From: Anaerobacillus alkaliphilus
GTDB taxonomy: Bacteria > Bacillota > Bacilli > Bacillales > Anaerobacillaceae
Assembly: GCF_004116265.1 (NCBI RefSeq)
Contig: NZ_QOUX01000047.1
Location: forward strand, 372,001-436,000
Length of the DNA: 64,000 bases
Reading direction: 5' to 3'
A program made the translations under genes and the position numbers. The notes beneath the pieces were generated by a model. The model saw nothing but the letters and a program-made list of their open reading frames with translations. It did not search any database and had not been told where the DNA came from. How positions within the stretch are numbered: the stretch's first letter is position 1; each line of letters opens with the position of its first letter. Shown in pieces: positions 61,361 to 64,000 of the stretch.

Positions 61361-62290
61361 ATGGGAAATCCAAATCCAGTCACTGAAACTGAATCTAAAG
61401 TAATAGTGAAACCGAAAAAGAAAAAACGTTCGGAAACGTTACGTTTATTTTATAAAAACATTCTAACTGACAAACTTGCCTTAACAGGGTGTTTTATCTT
61501 AATTGTCTTTGTCATTGTCGCACTGTTCGCTAACTTTATCGCTCCTTATGACATTAATGAAATGCATCGCGATGGACAAGGTGAGATTAAGAGATTACAG
61601 CCACCAAGTACGGAACACTTATTTGGTACGACAAACGTTGGAAGAGATATTTTTAGCCAAGTCGTCCAAGGGGCGAAAACAGCGCTTTTGGTCGGGATCT
61701 TAGCAGCCGTCCTCGTCACCTTCGTCGGTACGACGGTTGGAGTTATTTCCGGATATTACGGCGGTTGGGTAGATGCTTTGTTAATGCGAATTGTTGATAT
61801 TTTTTATGCAATTCCCTTTATCCCATTTGTCATTGTCCTAGTAACTTTACTAGAGCCGAGTATTTGGAATGTTATTTTAGCAGTTTCCTTGCTATCCTGG
61901 CGTACAGTAGCAAGAATTGTTCGTTCACAAGTATTATCAGTCGCGAAACGACCGTTTATCAAAGCCGCAAGAATTTCTGGAGCTAGCAACTTTCGCATTA
62001 TGTGGAAATATGTGTTGCCAAACGTAGTCCCACTCGCCTTACTAGAGATGGCCTTTATGGTAAACTGGGCGATTACAGCAGAAGCAAGTGTTGCATTTCT
62101 AGGGTTAGGTGATCCTGAAGTCCCTAGTTGGGGGCAAATTCTTCATTTAGCATTCTTAACAGGAAATTCTAGAGACGCATGGTGGTGGATGATACCGCCA
62201 GGATTAGCGATAGTTCTTCTCTTAGTTTCGATCTTCTTTATCGCTCGTGCGCTAGAGAGTGTCGTAAATCCTAGATTAAGGAGTCGATAA
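61361..62290 (+). CDS. ABC transporter permease, DppC/OppC-like
   Basis: About 309 residues. A cytoplasmic N-terminus with a basic stretch (KPKKKKRSETLRLFYKN) precedes six membrane helices. The LFGTTNVGRDIFSQVVQGAK motif is the DppC signature, and the EAA loop is FIKAARISGASNFRIMWKYV. It forms the translocation pore with the DppB-like protein. ATG 61361 follows GAGAGGTGA. The ATPase gene starts two bases after its stop. Confidence 0.92.
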   Translation: MGNPNPVTETESKVIVKPKKKKRSETLRLFYKNILTDKLALTGCFILIVFVIVALFANFIAPYDINEMHRDGQGEIKRLQPPSTEHLFGTTNVGRDIFSQVVQGAKTALLVGILAAVLVTFVGTTVGVISGYYGGWVDALLMRIVDIFYAIPFIPFVIVLVTLLEPSIWNVILAVSLLSWRTVARIVRSQVLSVAKRPFIKAARISGASNFRIMWKYVLPNVVPLALLEMAFMVNWAITAEASVAFLGLGDPEVPSWGQILHLAFLTGNSRDAWWWMIPPGLAIVLLLVSIFFIARALESVVNPRLRSR

Positions 62291-62292
62291 GC

Positions 62293-63333
62293 ATGCCATT
62301 ACTTGAAGTGAAAAATGTAGATATTGAATATAAAACGGCAAATGGAACGCTAAAAGCCGTTCAAGATATCTCCTTTACTTTAGAAGAAGGAGAGAGAATT
62401 GGATTAGTAGGAGAGAGTGGCTGCGGGAAAACAACACTAGCAAAATCATTTATGAGACTTCTACCGAGTAACGGGGAAATCGCTAATGGTGAGATTATCT
62501 TTAAAGGGGAAAATCTCGTTACAAAAAGCCCTGAAGAAATACGTAAATTACGGTGGAAAGATATTGCGATGATCTCGCAAAGTGCAATGAGTGCTCTTAA
62601 TCCTGTTTACCGAGTTGGTGATCAAATTATTGAAGCTATTCAAGCTCATTCAAATATGAACAACAAACAGGCGTATTCAAGAGCAGTTGAAGTGTTCAAA
62701 ATGGTAGGATTAGAGGAAAAACGATTAAGAAGTTACCCTCATCAAATGAGTGGTGGGATGAAGCAACGAGCGATTATCGCCATGGCACTCACGTTAGAAC
62801 CCGCACTGATCATCGCCGATGAGCCAACAACGGCACTCGATGTTGTTGTTCAAGATCGTATTTTACATCAAATCATTCAGCTCCAACGAGAGATTAACAG
62901 TTCAATGGTTTTTATTACCCATGATATTTCCGTGGTTTCAGAAACTTGTAACACAATTATCGTCATGTATGGTGGAAAAATGATGGAAAAGGCTAGTACT
63001 AGGGACTTTTTTAAAAATCCTTACCATCCGTATTCGCTAGGCTTGCAAAATGCGTTTCCTAGTATTGCTGACATTGGGGAAGAGTTAATTTCAATTCCAG
63101 GTTCGCCACCAGATTTAATGAACCCAAAACCAGGCTGTCGTTTTCAGGACCGCTGCCCGTTTGCGACAGAACTATGTCAGCAAGAAATACCTTCGTTGGT
63201 AGAAGTTTCACCAGAACATTTTGTTGCCTGTCACTTTACAGAAGACGTGGAAAAATTCCGTATCGAATCAAAGAAAGGTGAGACATGGGAAAAGGTTCAG
63301 GAACGGTTACTGTTAACAGGAACGGAGGGATAG
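62293..63333 (+). CDS. ABC transporter ATP-binding protein, DppD/OppD-like
   Basis: A 346-residue ATPase. Walker A is GLVGESGCGKTTLAKSF, Q-loop region AMISQSAMSALNP, signature MSGGMKQRAIIAMAL, Walker B LIIADEPTTALDV and the H-loop VFITHDISVVSE. The C-terminal oligopeptide extension contains FQDRCPFATELCQQE and VACHF, with the cysteine pattern that binds an iron-sulfur cluster in some OppD proteins. It powers import together with the F-type ATPase that follows three bases later. Confidence 0.95.
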   Translation: MPLLEVKNVDIEYKTANGTLKAVQDISFTLEEGERIGLVGESGCGKTTLAKSFMRLLPSNGEIANGEIIFKGENLVTKSPEEIRKLRWKDIAMISQSAMSALNPVYRVGDQIIEAIQAHSNMNNKQAYSRAVEVFKMVGLEEKRLRSYPHQMSGGMKQRAIIAMALTLEPALIIADEPTTALDVVVQDRILHQIIQLQREINSSMVFITHDISVVSETCNTIIVMYGGKMMEKASTRDFFKNPYHPYSLGLQNAFPSIADIGEELISIPGSPPDLMNPKPGCRFQDRCPFATELCQQEIPSLVEVSPEHFVACHFTEDVEKFRIESKKGETWEKVQERLLLTGTEG

Positions 63334-63335
63334 AA

Positions 63336-64000
63336 ATGAGTACACCGGAAAAGGCAACACCACTTATTGAAATTAAAAATCTGAAAAAATACTACCCTGT
63401 GAATAAGGGGTTTAAGGATGTTTTTAATCGAAACAAACAATTTGTGAAAGCGATAGATGATATTGATCTAACGATTGAGCAAGGTGAGATCCTAGGAATT
63501 GCAGGAGAGAGTGGTTCAGGGAAAACAACCACAGGTGAAATCCTTGTTCGCTTACAGGATCAAACTGACGGGAACATTCTTTTTAACGGTAAATCAATGG
63601 TCAATATTTCTAAGCGTGAAGAAAAGAAGTTTCGCAAAGAAGTTCAAATGATATTCCAGGATCCCTATGAAACGTTAAATCCCAAGTTTACCATCTATGA
63701 TACGATCGCTGAACCATTACGAATCCATGGTTTAAAAAATAAAGATGAATTGAGAGAAAAAGTGATCGAAGCACTAGAAACAGCAGAGTTAAAACCAGCT
63801 GTCGATTACATGTACCGTTATCCCCACGAACTAAGTGGTGGACAGCGCCAACGTGTCGCCATTGCTAGAGGTATTGTACTCCAACCGAAAATCCTTGTGG
63901 CAGATGAGCCCGTCTCGATGCTTGACGTTTCTATTCGTGCCGGTATTCTTAATCTTTTACGGCGACTACGAAAAGATATGGGATTAACAATGCTCTATGT
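63336..64000 (+). CDS. ABC transporter ATP-binding protein, DppF/OppF-like, truncated by the window end
   Basis: The frame starts at ATG 63336 after GGAGGG and remains open to the last base. Translation gives Walker A AGESGSGKTTTGEIL, MIFQDPYETLNPKFT at the Q-loop, signature ELSGGQRQRVAIARG and Walker B ILVADEPVSMLDVS. The VNKGFKDVFNRNKQFVKAID stretch near the N-terminus is typical of DppF/OppF. About 222 residues are visible; the C-terminal part lies beyond the window. Confidence 0.93.
   Translation, partial: MSTPEKATPLIEIKNLKKYYPVNKGFKDVFNRNKQFVKAIDDIDLTIEQGEILGIAGESGSGKTTTGEILVRLQDQTDGNILFNGKSMVNISKREEKKFRKEVQMIFQDPYETLNPKFTIYDTIAEPLRIHGLKNKDELREKVIEALETAELKPAVDYMYRYPHELSGGQRQRVAIARGIVLQPKILVADEPVSMLDVSIRAGILNLLRRLRKDMGLTMLY

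Overview
This window looks like chromosomal DNA of a low-GC, Gram-positive endospore former of the Bacillaceae. The grounds are strong AGGAGG-type ribosome binding sites with frequent TTG and GTG starts, rho-independent terminators after most transcription units, and typical Bacillus families (YheC/YheD, YugP, DUF421, DUF1450, DUF3889, YihY, an S8 Vpr-like protease). No rRNA, tRNA, CRISPR array, prophage or intact insertion sequence was seen. Genus cannot be fixed from the sequence alone.

Layout. 0-11.5 kb: the end of a DinG/Rad3-type helicase, a ferritin-like/cupin fusion, a repeat-bearing lipoprotein, a DUF421 membrane protein, a YgjP-type metallopeptidase, an S41 peptidase, an acetamidase/formamidase, a Gfo/Idh/MocA oxidoreductase and a DUF6933/pRiA4b protein. 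11.7-22.6 kb: two convergent ATP-grasp proteins (one YheC/YheD-like), then a seven-gene run (14445-20751) of UDP-glucose dehydrogenase, four glycosyltransferase-like proteins and two eukaryotic-type protein kinases. Two more kinase-fold proteins follow, one of them HipA-like. 22.7-30 kb: PEP carboxylase, ScdA-type iron-sulfur repair protein, an orphan ParA with an unknown partner, a secreted DUF3889 protein, a diguanylate cyclase and a histidine phosphatase. 30.3-41 kb: a ZorA/ZorB-like proton-channel pair, nitroreductase, methyltransferase, FUSC/aromatic acid exporter, YihY, YugP, YjiH, a GNAT protein and MenC/N-succinylamino acid racemase. 41-49.8 kb: a secreted subtilase, an ECF sigma locus with two zinc-finger anti-sigma candidates, a lipoprotein alkaline phosphatase and a DUF1450 protein. 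49.9-54.7 kb: tyrosine/homogentisate catabolism (hppD, unknown gene, fahA, hmgA) behind a promoter overlapped by a cre-like site. 54.8-64 kb: a dCache diguanylate cyclase, a DUF4910 aminopeptidase-like protein and a peptide/nickel-type ABC transporter running off the window.

How genes work together. hppD, hmgA and fahA give three of the four steps from 4-hydroxyphenylpyruvate to fumarate plus acetoacetate. The maleylacetoacetate isomerase is missing, and an unrecognised 313-residue protein sits in the operon. The ABC operon (binding protein, two permeases, two ATPases) sits next to an aminopeptidase-like gene, consistent with peptide uptake and breakdown. The glycosyltransferase/kinase run looks like a surface or spore-glycan locus.

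Most notable. (1) The ABC substrate-binding protein at 58623-60293 appears circularly permuted: the C-terminal lobe of the family comes first, straight after the lipoprotein signal, and the protein ends where the N-terminal part normally passes into that lobe. (2) The 51131-52072 protein is a candidate non-glutathione replacement for maleylacetoacetate isomerase. (3) Kinases and glycosyltransferases are interleaved in one operon. (4) A ZorA/ZorB-like pair lacks ZorC and ZorD. (5) A two-copy intergenic repeat with three related 20-bp modules is present, and several start regions have been remodelled (a 39-bp start duplication, and in-frame stops ahead of YjiH).
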